From positions 1 to 50,064 of the forward strand of contig JAPLRF010000032.1 in the NCBI GenBank assembly GCA_026399315.1: DNA of 50,064 nucleotides. Reading direction: 5' to 3'. The position numbers and the translations under genes were made by a program. This document shows positions 8,472 to 18,001 of this stretch, one piece after another. The notes beneath the pieces are model-generated. The model was not told the DNA's origin. It searched no databases and was given only the letters and a program-made list of their open reading frames with translations. How positions within the stretch are numbered: the stretch's first letter is position 1; each line of letters starts with the position of its first letter. This DNA comes from Gammaproteobacteria bacterium. Lineage in GTDB: Bacteria; Pseudomonadota; Gammaproteobacteria; Coxiellales; Coxiellaceae.

Positions 8472-9347
8472 ATGGGTTCTGTTGTTATGTCAAAGTATCT
8501 TGATCCTAAAGCGGACATCGTTTTTAAGAAAATATTTTGTGAGCATCCCCATTTATTGCAAAGTTTTCTCAACGCAGTGTTGCCCTTGCCGGATGATCAG
8601 CAAATTGTGTCGCTCACCTATTTGCCTAGCGATAATGTTCCTAAAATTCCCGGGTTAAAATACAGCGTTGCTGATGTTAAATGCACAGATAATCATGGAC
8701 GTAGTTTTATTGTTGAGATGCAAATTGATTGGGTGGAAAGTTTTAAGCAACGGTTGTTGTTTGAATCGGGACAAGCCTATGTGAAACAGCTTAAAGCAGG
8801 CGAGCACTACCGTTTTTTAAAACCTGTTTACGGCTTGGGTTTGATTGCGACCAATTTCGATCCTGATCCAAATCATTGGTATCACCATTATCAACTGGTG
8901 AATGTGCAAAAACCCGAAAAAGAAATTATTGATCAGTTGCAACTCGTTTTTATTGAAATACCAAAATTTCCGATAGAATCTAAACAAGATAAAAAATTAC
9001 GAATTTTGTGGCTTCGTTTTATGCGCGAAGTGAATGCGGATACAAGACAGGTAGCCCCCGAACTATTGGCTGTTCCTGAAATTAAGGAAGCGCTCGATTT
9101 AGCGGAAGAAGCAGCGTACAGCAATGGTGAATTAGCAGCATACGAGTCATATTGGAAGCAGATTAGCACTGAAAGATCTTTGATTGATGGTTATTTTGAA
9201 AAAGGCTTGGCTCAGGGTTTGGCTAAAGGTCGTGATCAAACTATGCATGATATTGCAAAAAAATTATTGCTGGCGGGCGTAGCTGTTTCAATTATTTCCG
9301 CCTGTACGAAATTATCATTAAATGAAATAGATGAATTAAAATCATGA
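8472..9347 (+). CDS. Rpn-family PD-(D/E)XK nuclease / transposase-like protein
   Basis: The 291-residue protein matches the Rpn/YhgA-like group (recombination-promoting nucleases, formerly annotated as transposases). The opening SKYLDPKADIVFKKIF is the family hallmark. The nuclease core is DVKCTDNHGRSFIVEMQI, giving the D-(E)XQ form of the PD-(D/E)XK motif. The C-terminal part is helical with a GLAQGLAKGR repeat region typical of the family. The start is ATG 8472 (aggtag upstream) or ATG 8487. The stop overlaps the lolC start by 4 bases, so it is probably read into lolCD, an odd partner for a housekeeping operon. Confidence 0.85.
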   Translation: MGSVVMSKYLDPKADIVFKKIFCEHPHLLQSFLNAVLPLPDDQQIVSLTYLPSDNVPKIPGLKYSVADVKCTDNHGRSFIVEMQIDWVESFKQRLLFESGQAYVKQLKAGEHYRFLKPVYGLGLIATNFDPDPNHWYHHYQLVNVQKPEKEIIDQLQLVFIEIPKFPIESKQDKKLRILWLRFMREVNADTRQVAPELLAVPEIKEALDLAEEAAYSNGELAAYESYWKQISTERSLIDGYFEKGLAQGLAKGRDQTMHDIAKKLLLAGVAVSIISACTKLSLNEIDELKS

Positions 9348-10591
9348 AAAAACCACTCTCACTGATCATCGGCTTGCGTTACACCCGTGCGAAACGGCGC
9401 AACCATTTTATTTCCTTTATTTCACTGGCTTCCTTGTTGGGCATAGCTCTTGGCGTAATGGTGTTAATCACCGTTTTATCTGTTATGAATGGATTTAATG
9501 AACAGATTCGCCATCAGTTTTTTGCGATTACACCTGCCGTTACTGTTATGACGAGTGACAATATCGAAAAGGAATGGCCTAAATTAATTAATCTTGTAAA
9601 AACAGTACCTGAAGTGTCAGAGGCGGCGCCGTACGTCACCGGCAATGGCATGATCATGCAAGGCACAAAGTTTTCAGGCGTGACACTAATGGGCATTAAT
9701 CCAGCTTTGGAAATGCCAGTCTCGCATTTGCAAAAGCATATGATTGCGGGCAATTTAAATTCATTACAGCCTGGAAAATACGATGTCATTATCGGGAAAG
9801 CATTGGCGGAATCGATGGACCTGCATCTCGGCGATAAAATAACGGTTCTAACGCCACAATCAACGATTACCTTGGTCGGTGTATTTCCGCGATATAAAAT
9901 ATTTACCGTAACAGGCATTTACCATACGACCGGTGGTTTATATGACTCAGGTTTGTTGTATATCAACATGAATGATGCAGAAACACTGTATTTACCGGGA
10001 CAGCGTCAAAGCGGTATCCATATTCGCCTGCATAATTTATTTGAAGCGCCGCAAGTGACCGAAGCATTGCAAAATACTTTGTCACCTGATTTTGCAATCA
10101 CCAATTGGACCGTTCAATTCGGCGCTTTTTTTCAAGCGCTTGCCATGGAAAAAACGATGTTGTTCGTGATTTTATTGTTAATCGTTGCGGTGGCGGCATT
10201 TAATTTGGTGTCGACATTGGTGATGGCGGTGAATGATAAGCGTGCAGATATTGCTATTTTACGCACATTGGGTGCGAGACCCAAAACCATCATGATGGCT
10301 TTCATTGTGCAAGGAGCGGTGATTGGGTTGATGGGTACTGCCTTGGGTTTAATATTGGGATTATTGTTGGCATCGAATATCACGGCAATAGCCAATGAAA
10401 TTCAGCATTTATTTCATGTGCAATTTGTGCGATCAGATGTCTATTTTATTAACTTTGTGCCGTCGGCAATTAAAATAAGTGATGTGATTGAAGTGTGTTT
10501 GGCCTCTTTTGGTTTCAGTTTATTGGCAACGATTTATCCGGCCATTATTGCATTTCGAACAGAACCGGCGGAGGCGCTGCGCTATGAGTAA
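9344..10591 (+). CDS. lolC: Lipoprotein-releasing ABC transporter permease (LolC/LolE family)
   Basis: Inner-membrane permease that extracts mature lipoproteins and hands them to LolA. The 415 residues have the FtsX/MacB architecture: one membrane helix near residues 25-50 (ISLASLLGIALGVMVLITVLSVMNGF), a large periplasmic domain, then three helices near residues 270-410, including RADIAILRTLGA just after the second helix. The 3' end overlaps lolD by 8 bases. No second permease gene follows, so this may be a single LolF-type permease acting as a homodimer; distinguishing LolC, LolE and LolF needs alignment of the Hook and Pad regions. Confidence 0.92.
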   Translation: MKKPLSLIIGLRYTRAKRRNHFISFISLASLLGIALGVMVLITVLSVMNGFNEQIRHQFFAITPAVTVMTSDNIEKEWPKLINLVKTVPEVSEAAPYVTGNGMIMQGTKFSGVTLMGINPALEMPVSHLQKHMIAGNLNSLQPGKYDVIIGKALAESMDLHLGDKITVLTPQSTITLVGVFPRYKIFTVTGIYHTTGGLYDSGLLYINMNDAETLYLPGQRQSGIHIRLHNLFEAPQVTEALQNTLSPDFAITNWTVQFGAFFQALAMEKTMLFVILLLIVAVAAFNLVSTLVMAVNDKRADIAILRTLGARPKTIMMAFIVQGAVIGLMGTALGLILGLLLASNITAIANEIQHLFHVQFVRSDVYFINFVPSAIKISDVIEVCLASFGFSLLATIYPAIIAFRTEPAEALRYE

Positions 10592-11264
10592 TCCTGTCAT
10601 CCAATGCCATGCGATCGGTAAAACCTACCGCGATGGCGAGCTGTGCGTTAAGGTTTTTGATAATATTAATTTATCCGTCATGCCTTCCGAAACCGTTGCG
10701 ATCATTGGTTCATCGGGTGCGGGAAAATCCACTTTATTGCAATTAATGGGCGGGCTTGATAAACCGACTCAGGGTTATGTTTCAATCAACGGAAAAAAAA
10801 TTGCTGAATTAAAAGAACGTGAACGCTGTGAATTACGCAATCATGATTTAGGGTTTATTTATCAGTTCCACCATTTATTACCTGAATTTTCAGCATTAGA
10901 AAACGTGTGCATGCCCATGATGATTGCTGGCATGTCTACCGAAGTGATTGCTGAAAAATCCGAAAAAATGCTTGAGCAGGTTGGATTAAAAAATAGAATG
11001 CATCATCGTATTGGTGAATTATCGGGTGGTGAGCGTCAACGCATCGCCATTGCTCGTGCATTGGTTAACAATCCTTCTTGTGTCTTGGCTGACGAACCGA
11101 CGGGCAATTTAGATCATCACACAGCGGACATTGTTTTTAATTTAATGCTTGAATTAAATCGTGAACATCAAACAAGCTTTGTGATTGTTACGCACAACGA
11201 AGCGCTTGCTAGGCGCTGCGATCGCGTTTTGGTTCTAGGGAACGGTGTTTTAAGCTGCTTGTAA
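10584..11264 (+). CDS. lolD: Lipoprotein-releasing ABC transporter ATPase LolD
   Basis: Energises the lipoprotein exporter with the adjacent permease. The 226 residues show Walker A GSSGAGKST (42-50), the Q-loop near FIYQFHHLLPEFSALENV, the signature LSGGERQRIAIARAL and Walker B CVLADEPTGNLD. FQFHHLLPEF-type sequence is characteristic of LolD rather than of FtsE or MacB. The start ATG 10584 overlaps the lolC stop; an upstream in-frame extension lies entirely within lolC and is rejected. The 3' end overlaps the convergent next gene by 15 bases. Confidence 0.95.
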   Translation: MSNPVIQCHAIGKTYRDGELCVKVFDNINLSVMPSETVAIIGSSGAGKSTLLQLMGGLDKPTQGYVSINGKKIAELKERERCELRNHDLGFIYQFHHLLPEFSALENVCMPMMIAGMSTEVIAEKSEKMLEQVGLKNRMHHRIGELSGGERQRIAIARALVNNPSCVLADEPTGNLDHHTADIVFNLMLELNREHQTSFVIVTHNEALARRCDRVLVLGNGVLSCL

Positions 11265-12203
11265 TGCTGAATGCGTCATTTCTTCCAGAAACTCTGGAAA
11301 TTGTTCGCATAGATTTTGATACACATCTGTTGCTTTAAGTGACGTTGAAATGCTGTTTGCATAATTGCCTGCTTCGTAGTGCACGCCTATTAAATTTGCA
11401 ATCACCATCACTTCATGAAAACTATGGTTGCCACCAGCCGCTAAAAATGCAAAACAAGCGAATGCGTATTCACTCACTTCATCAGGTGAGGATAAATTAC
11501 CATAAAGTGATGCGCCAATTAAAAGTGATTTTGTATGACCTGATGGGCCGCAAATAACAGGGGAGTTTGTTTCTGCAGCGGCTTTAAAAAAATGACTGCT
11601 TTGTTGTGCTTGAAACTTATCTATAGCGCGGAGATGCGTTTGTTGAGATTCCCCTGTCATTTTGGAAAAAACGGGATTTTGTGCAAACCCTAATTGCTTT
11701 GTTGGTGTCGCTTTTTCTGTTTTAATTGCGCGTGATCGATTGCTTGAATTGAAAAGTGAAGCGGGCGATAAAGTGTGCTGTAGCGATTCTTTTGTTTGTT
11801 CGTCGATTTTATCCGCAGGAAAACCATGAATTCGATGCTCAAAAATGCAATGAATTTGCATGATGGTGCTTGAATTACCTTGCGGATTTTTTAAAATAAA
11901 CAGAATATCTTCTAACGCTTTTTCAGGTGAAATTGTTTCGTGTTCACCATAGCATGATCCAAAAAAGGGAGCTCGCAAATCATCTGTTATTTTAGGTTCT
12001 TTTGCGATTATGTTTAACACGGTTGTTTTATTTTCTTCAATTAAATTAGCAATAGCGGTCGATATTTTTTTAACAGACGTAAAATCATTTAATTTATCTA
12101 AAAATAGCGTTGCCAATCTCGACTCAAAAAATTCTCGACGGCGGGCTTTAAAATCAAGATTCAGTGTTGTCATAGCGTGTTTGTGTTCAGAATGGGTTCT
12201 CAT
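11250..12203 (-). CDS. Orphan protein, effector-like
   Basis: The 317 residues start at ATG 12203 after gaggataaagac. There is no signal peptide or membrane segment. The first 190 residues are helical and variable-looking. From about residue 215 comes a better-conserved-looking block: PVICGPSGHTKSLL, then a predicted all-helical AFACFAFLAAGGNHSFHEVM. I associate this GPSGHT...GGNHSFHEVM pattern with hypothetical proteins of Legionella and Coxiella relatives, but I cannot name a function. It overlaps the end of lolD tail-to-tail. Its own transcription unit and lack of metabolic context suit a secreted accessory protein (inference). Confidence 0.55.
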   Translation of the reverse strand: MRTHSEHKHAMTTLNLDFKARRREFFESRLATLFLDKLNDFTSVKKISTAIANLIEENKTTVLNIIAKEPKITDDLRAPFFGSCYGEHETISPEKALEDILFILKNPQGNSSTIMQIHCIFEHRIHGFPADKIDEQTKESLQHTLSPASLFNSSNRSRAIKTEKATPTKQLGFAQNPVFSKMTGESQQTHLRAIDKFQAQQSSHFFKAAAETNSPVICGPSGHTKSLLIGASLYGNLSSPDEVSEYAFACFAFLAAGGNHSFHEVMVIANLIGVHYEAGNYANSISTSLKATDVYQNLCEQFPEFLEEMTHSALQAA

Positions 12204-12326
12204 GTCTTTATCCTCATTTATTTTTGTGTATGAGTGATCGTAGAGCAGAGGGGGTGATAAATGAAATTGATTGTTTTAATATTTGTGATAGTTTTTAACT
12301 ATTGTTGTTTGTATTCTTTTGTTCTG

Positions 12327-12421
12327 GTGAATTAATACAGAAGCTTCCGCATAAGCGGAGTGTGCGAAAGCCATTTAATTTTTCGCGCCCGACTAAGGTC
12401 GGGGCTTCCGTGCTAATTCAC
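12327..12421. repeat. Palindromic intergenic repeat R1, full-length copy
   Basis: The left end gtgaattaatacagaagc (12327-12344) is matched by an inverted right end gcttccgtgctaattcac (12404-12421). Inside is the small hairpin ccgac-N4-gtcgg. Related copies lie at 28153 (left arm plus hairpin) and 36278 (left arm), all intergenic. The size and ends suggest a REP-like or MITE-like element. Confidence 0.75.
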
Positions 12422-12551
12422 TCACTTACTGCAAAAACAACCCATTCGCCTATGAACAAAAATAGGATGCGTTTGCCTTGATAGAAGATCCTCCTGTTGT
12501 TTTCGCTGTTCATTAAGGGATGATTAATTGATCATATTTTAGTCAAATTCA

Positions 12552-12580
12552 TTGCGTTCGCCCCTCATGTTGGGTATATT
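12552..12580 (+). promoter_or_regulatory. Predicted sigma-70 promoter
   Basis: TTGCGT (12552-12557), a 17-base spacer and TATATT (12575-12580) sit 32 bases before the orphan membrane protein, which then has ggag 7-8 bases before its ATG. Confidence 0.55.
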
Positions 12581-12612
12581 TTCACTTCGATCATGTATTT
12601 TGGAGTAGTGAA

Positions 12613-14040
12613 ATGCGGCATATCGTTGATTATTTTAAAAAATGGACGAATCAGGCTTCTGTGCCGCTTCAAGATGAAAGTACGAGATTGTTGCCAATCC
12701 AGGTGATTGCGCCGGCGATTTTAGACGGTAATATCCAGCAGGAAATAGAAATAGAAGAACGTGAAGCCGGCGCATCCGCTAATGGTCAAGCGATAAAAAA
12801 ATCTGCCCTTGCAAAAACAACGGTGGCTCAGTCGATGCATAAAATGCCGGATATTCCATTCGTCGAGATCCTATCGAATTTATCGCTGATTGACCAATTG
12901 TATTGTTATATAGCATTTAAAAGATGCGCTCTTTTACTGAATCCTTGCTATGAAAAATTACGCATTACGATGATTGAGCAGCTGTTTCTGCGTTCTAGAG
13001 GACAGGCAGCTTTTAATAAATTACCGCCTCGCTTTCGATTTCAAGAAAAATTTTTTATACGTGCAATTCAAAATCCGGTAGTGAAGCAACTTAAGCAGAC
13101 TTTAAGGGGTGGATTGCCACTAGATCATGCGAATGATCAAACTTTTCAACAAATACTGGATAGTTTCCCAGCCGTAAACACTTTTTTTATCAATAAAAAA
13201 CTGTATCCGTTTTTTGCTTGCGCAGCGCTTTTTGTTGCTTCACTGGCGATTCTTTTTTCTTACTTTATTAGGTTCGAGGAGGGGGTTGTCAAAATGGGGA
13301 TTAATGGGATGCTGCAAAAACTTTTTTCTGATAGTGCGCAAGATTTTTTTGTGCCTGTTAATGCCATTTGTCAGGTATCGTGTGGTCAATTTTATCAGTT
13401 GCAAGATAAGGGTTGGGATTTTGGTACATATTGGAATTGCATATCCCCTCTTGTGAACGATTCTCAGTGGATTGATGGTGAGCATGCTGCTTACTGGGGT
13501 ATTCAGAATTTTATACAATCATTTTTCATGAATTGCACGAGTGGCGCTGCTATGAATAATGCTTACGCTGCTGTAGATACGCTGTATTCAACGATTGGTC
13601 GAAGCGTATTGGAGGCATGCACAGCAGTTCAGAACAATGGTGATTATGCTGGAAATAAAGTGCTGTATGCTAATAGTACGACCGCTTTTTCTGGCAACCC
13701 AAATGATATTACTTATTTTAATGGGGGTGATACGGATCAGCAAGGCATATTGAATCAACTTAATTTTACGTTTTCAGTTGATTCAACATTAGCGCTTGTG
13801 CATACTGAGGGTTTCCATGCTTTTATCATCCTTGCTTGTGCATTGCCTTTTTCGCTAGCGATCGCCACATTATTTATTGGTTTGAAATTCCATGAAAATG
13901 GCTACAACGCGAATATTGCCCCAGAAAACAAAGATGTTAATAAGCTGTCGTATTTGCTGTCGCGTTTTAAATACGGCAGTGAAAGACAGGTGACGGCAGA
14001 AATAGCAGCTTCTGATTTGCCAAGTGTCCTGTGCCAGTAA
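12613..14040 (+). CDS. Two-helix membrane protein with F-box-like segment, candidate effector
   Basis: The 475 residues are organised as a polar N-terminus; an F-box-like segment at about 79-113 (IPFVEILSNLSLIDQLYCYI); a helical region; a membrane helix near 203-222; a roughly 180-residue domain with several Cys (C250, C254 and others) that would face the periplasm or a lumen; a second membrane helix near 403-425; and a short tail. F-boxes bind Skp1 in eukaryotic ubiquitin ligases and recur in Legionella effectors. The match is by eye: hydrophobic spacing fits, but the usual Leu-Pro opening is Ile-Pro and the Trp is absent. No signal peptide. Family not recognised. Confidence 0.5.
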   Translation: MRHIVDYFKKWTNQASVPLQDESTRLLPIQVIAPAILDGNIQQEIEIEEREAGASANGQAIKKSALAKTTVAQSMHKMPDIPFVEILSNLSLIDQLYCYIAFKRCALLLNPCYEKLRITMIEQLFLRSRGQAAFNKLPPRFRFQEKFFIRAIQNPVVKQLKQTLRGGLPLDHANDQTFQQILDSFPAVNTFFINKKLYPFFACAALFVASLAILFSYFIRFEEGVVKMGINGMLQKLFSDSAQDFFVPVNAICQVSCGQFYQLQDKGWDFGTYWNCISPLVNDSQWIDGEHAAYWGIQNFIQSFFMNCTSGAAMNNAYAAVDTLYSTIGRSVLEACTAVQNNGDYAGNKVLYANSTTAFSGNPNDITYFNGGDTDQQGILNQLNFTFSVDSTLALVHTEGFHAFIILACALPFSLAIATLFIGLKFHENGYNANIAPENKDVNKLSYLLSRFKYGSERQVTAEIAASDLPSVLCQ

Positions 14041-14122
14041 AATAGTGATCAGTAATATATTTTTCAGCTCACTAACATGTTAAATTATCCTCACATCTTA
14101 CATTCATGCTGATCCGATTATT

Positions 14123-15415
14123 ATGGCCAAAGAATTTTTTATCTCCCGCGAAAAGGGCGGCGAACGCACCTTGCTTGTTCAAATGCGCGTCTACCAAAAT
14201 GATCATCACGATTATTTTGATGAAGCCTTTGCTGAATTTAAATCACTGGCAGAATCTGCCAATGCGTTGATTGTTGATACCGTTATTGGAAAGCTCGATT
14301 CACCGTCGCCAAAATATTTTCTTGGCGAAGGCAAAGCGCAAGAAATTGCGGAGAATATTAAAGCCAATCGCATTGACCTCGTTTTATTTAATCATAAATT
14401 ATCGCCTGCGCAATCACGCAATTTAGAAAAATTATTTGAATGTCGTGTGCATGATCGCTCCGAATTAATTCTCGATATTTTTTCACAGCGTGCGCGAACA
14501 TTCGAAGGAAAGTTACAGGTTGAATTGGCGCAATTGGAACACATGAGTTCACGATTGGTGCGCGGCTGGACGCATTTAGAAAGACAAAAGGGCGGGATTG
14601 GTGTTCGCTCAGGCCCTGGTGAAACCCAGTTGGAATTGGATCACCGCTTAATTGAAGACCGCATTAAATTGGTTAAAAAGCGTTTGGATAAAGTGTGTAA
14701 GCAACGCGAGCAGGGCCGCCGCGCACGTCAACGCACTGCAATGCCAGTGATTTCTTTAGTGGGTTATACGAATGCCGGTAAATCCACTTTATTTAATGTA
14801 TTAACTGAAAGCACTGTATATGTGGCAGATCGTTTGTTTGCAACGCTCGATACGACTTGTCGAAATATTATCTTACCTAAAGTAGGGAAAGTGATGTTGG
14901 CAGACACAGTGGGTTTTGTGCGCCAACTGCCACATGAATTAATCGCTGCATTTAAAGCAACATTAGAAGAAACACGTCAAGCGGATTTATTATTGCATGT
15001 TGTCGATTCGCATGCAGACAATATTACGGAAACAATTGAAACGGTCAACACGGTATTAACTGAAATTGGTGCAGGTGCTATTCGTCAATTGCAAGTCATG
15101 AATAAAATTGATTTAACATCAGAATCAACCCCGCGCATTGATTACGATGAACAAGGTTTTCCAACGCACGTCTGGATTTCTTGTCAAAAAAACCTGGGTT
15201 TGGATTTATTAAAACAGGCGATTGCTGAATTACTGGCAAAACGGCTGGTAAGTTGTAAAGTCACCTTAAAGTCGGATCAAGGGAAATTGCGTGCAAAACT
15301 CTATGCGCTGGGTGTGGTCATATCAGAAACAACAGACGCTGATGGCCAGAATAATTTGGATTTAGAAATTCAGCAATTGGATTTTGAGCGCTTGTTCTGT
15401 ATCATTCGTTCTTAA
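14123..15415 (+). CDS. hflX: Ribosome-associated GTPase HflX
   Basis: GTPase that splits stalled ribosomes after stress. The 430 residues match the family: an N-terminal HflX domain with the glycine-rich linker RQKGGIGVRSGPGETQLE, a long helical connector, then the G domain with G1 GYTNAGKST (214-222), G3 DTVGFVRQLP and G4 NKID, and a short C-terminal domain. It is followed 21 bases later by purA, echoing the gammaproteobacterial hfq-hflX...purA neighbourhood, although hfq is not seen upstream. The ATG start has no evident Shine-Dalgarno. Confidence 0.95.
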   Translation: MAKEFFISREKGGERTLLVQMRVYQNDHHDYFDEAFAEFKSLAESANALIVDTVIGKLDSPSPKYFLGEGKAQEIAENIKANRIDLVLFNHKLSPAQSRNLEKLFECRVHDRSELILDIFSQRARTFEGKLQVELAQLEHMSSRLVRGWTHLERQKGGIGVRSGPGETQLELDHRLIEDRIKLVKKRLDKVCKQREQGRRARQRTAMPVISLVGYTNAGKSTLFNVLTESTVYVADRLFATLDTTCRNIILPKVGKVMLADTVGFVRQLPHELIAAFKATLEETRQADLLLHVVDSHADNITETIETVNTVLTEIGAGAIRQLQVMNKIDLTSESTPRIDYDEQGFPTHVWISCQKNLGLDLLKQAIAELLAKRLVSCKVTLKSDQGKLRAKLYALGVVISETTDADGQNNLDLEIQQLDFERLFCIIRS

Positions 15416-15421
15416 TTGTGA

Positions 15422-16726
<1,305 letters not shown>

Positions 16727-16740
16727 AAGCCGTCTCCAAA

Positions 16741-16835
16741 TTTCCCCCTTTGAAAAAGGGGGTGGTTTGTGGACGCAAAAAACAAGTAATCTGCAATAAA
16801 GTACCTCGTCCACAAACCGGGGGATTTATCAAAGC
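16741..16835. repeat. Long inverted repeat after purA
   Basis: The left arm (16741-16775) contains ccccctttgaaaaaggggg, itself a hairpin, and ggtttgtggacg. The right arm (16806-16835) reads cgtccacaaaccggggga followed by tttatcaaag. The 12-base core ggtttgtggacg/cgtccacaaacc is perfect. It could terminate purA transcription or be a decayed MITE. Confidence 0.65.
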
Positions 16836-16871
16836 AGATGAAAATTTATCTAATCACTGACACGACCCTGA

Positions 16872-17729
16872 TCATTTCAACGGCAAATAAATGTCTGTCA
16901 CCAATTGTTCCGCTGGCGTTTGAAAAGGTGTTTTGCGATGCACCATAAAATTCGGATAGTCGGCGGGTTCAAAACCACTTTGCGGTAACCACACCCCAAA
17001 TAAAATACGATAGGTCGTTTCAATTTCTTCTAATGCACCATAATGCGTAATGACCGCATATTTTCCGCCATGCAATGTTTGTATGCCCACATGACCTTTC
17101 GCTTTAAAATTCGGTATTTCATCTAATGTGATGCAGGCATCATAGCGTAATTTTTCACTATCAGTTATGTCAGGCGCATCATGCGCAATGCCAATTTTTT
17201 GTGTTTTTTCAGAAGATACAATGTTAATGCCCAGCTCTGCGATGAGCTGAAACCAAGCTTGGGTTAGTTCAGCGTAGGGGCCAACATGTCGTACAAACGC
17301 CACTTGAATCGGCGCTATGATTTCTATTTTAACAATATCTGTTTTCACTTTACCAGGTTGCTTCTGTGTTTGCTGAGATAATACTTCTTGGTATTTATCA
17401 CGAAAGCCTTTTGGTGTTGCATGATATGTTTCTTTAAAAGCGCGATGAAATGATTGCTGTGTGTCGTAACCGGCACGATCAGAAATTTTTACAATGGGTA
17501 AATCGGTGTAAGTTAAATCGCGTATTGCCCGTTCCAGTCGCAATCGTCGCACATAACTTTTAATCGATTCCCCCGTTAATGCAGTGAAAATACGGTGGAA
17601 ATGAAAGGGTGAGAAAAAAGCAGTACTTGATAATTCCGCCAAAGACAATTCTTTGTCTAAGTTATTTTGAATATAAATTAATACCTTAAGAATACGCTCA
17701 TGATAAGTTTTTTCAAAGTTGCTTGCCAT
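16872..17729 (-). CDS. AraC-type regulator with GyrI-like effector domain
   Basis: The 285-residue protein has an N-terminal AraC/XylS double helix-turn-helix (residues about 8-110, including SLAELSSTAFFSPFHFHRIF and PIVKISDRAGYDTQQSFHRAF), then a C-terminal GyrI/Rob-like domain (about 130-285) that usually binds amphipathic small molecules. This layout is that of Rob/BmrR-like regulators of efflux and stress genes. No transporter gene is adjacent, so the target is unknown. Followed 128 bases upstream by a small separate gene. Confidence 0.88.
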   Translation of the reverse strand: MASNFEKTYHERILKVLIYIQNNLDKELSLAELSSTAFFSPFHFHRIFTALTGESIKSYVRRLRLERAIRDLTYTDLPIVKISDRAGYDTQQSFHRAFKETYHATPKGFRDKYQEVLSQQTQKQPGKVKTDIVKIEIIAPIQVAFVRHVGPYAELTQAWFQLIAELGINIVSSEKTQKIGIAHDAPDITDSEKLRYDACITLDEIPNFKAKGHVGIQTLHGGKYAVITHYGALEEIETTYRILFGVWLPQSGFEPADYPNFMVHRKTPFQTPAEQLVTDIYLPLK

Positions 17730-17745
17730 AATGCATCCTTATTTT

Positions 17746-17943
17746 TTAGAGCGTTATTAATGAGCTTCTTCGTGATATAGCAGGTGAATTTGTGGGTGCA
17801 ATTTTCCCATTGTTTTTTCTGAAAAAATTAAATTCTTTTTGAGATGTGGGAGTTCTAATGGGTTCATCCGACACTATCAGGCCCTTTAACTCAGATTCAA
17901 GTTTTTCTCTTTCTTCTTTTGTTAGTGCATTTCCACCAGCCAT
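17746..17943 (-). CDS. Small hypothetical protein
   Basis: The 65 residues are polar and probably partly disordered (LTKEEREKLESELKGLIVSDEP, then a basic tail). The start ATG is preceded by acaggggtt at plausible distance. It lies 16 bases before the AraC-type regulator on the same strand, so the two may be co-transcribed. No family is recognised, and short length leaves doubt that it is translated. Confidence 0.4.
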   Translation of the reverse strand: MAGGNALTKEEREKLESELKGLIVSDEPIRTPTSQKEFNFFRKNNGKIAPTNSPAISRRSSLITL

Positions 17944-18001
17944 AAAAAACCCCTGTAAAGTAATTTATTGATGATTATACGGCACGCTACTTAACAAAAT
18001 A

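Larger units (their letters stand above)
12204..12612. other. 409-base intergenic region between divergent genes
   Basis: Separates two divergently read orphan genes. It holds palindromic repeat R1 (12327-12421) and the promoter of the downstream membrane protein (12552-12580). The rest is AT-rich with no frame of note. Confidence 0.6.

Noticed and set aside
10488..10583. Upstream start for lolD
   Set aside because: This stretch is the 3' coding end of lolC in another frame; the ATPase domain begins after ATG 10584.
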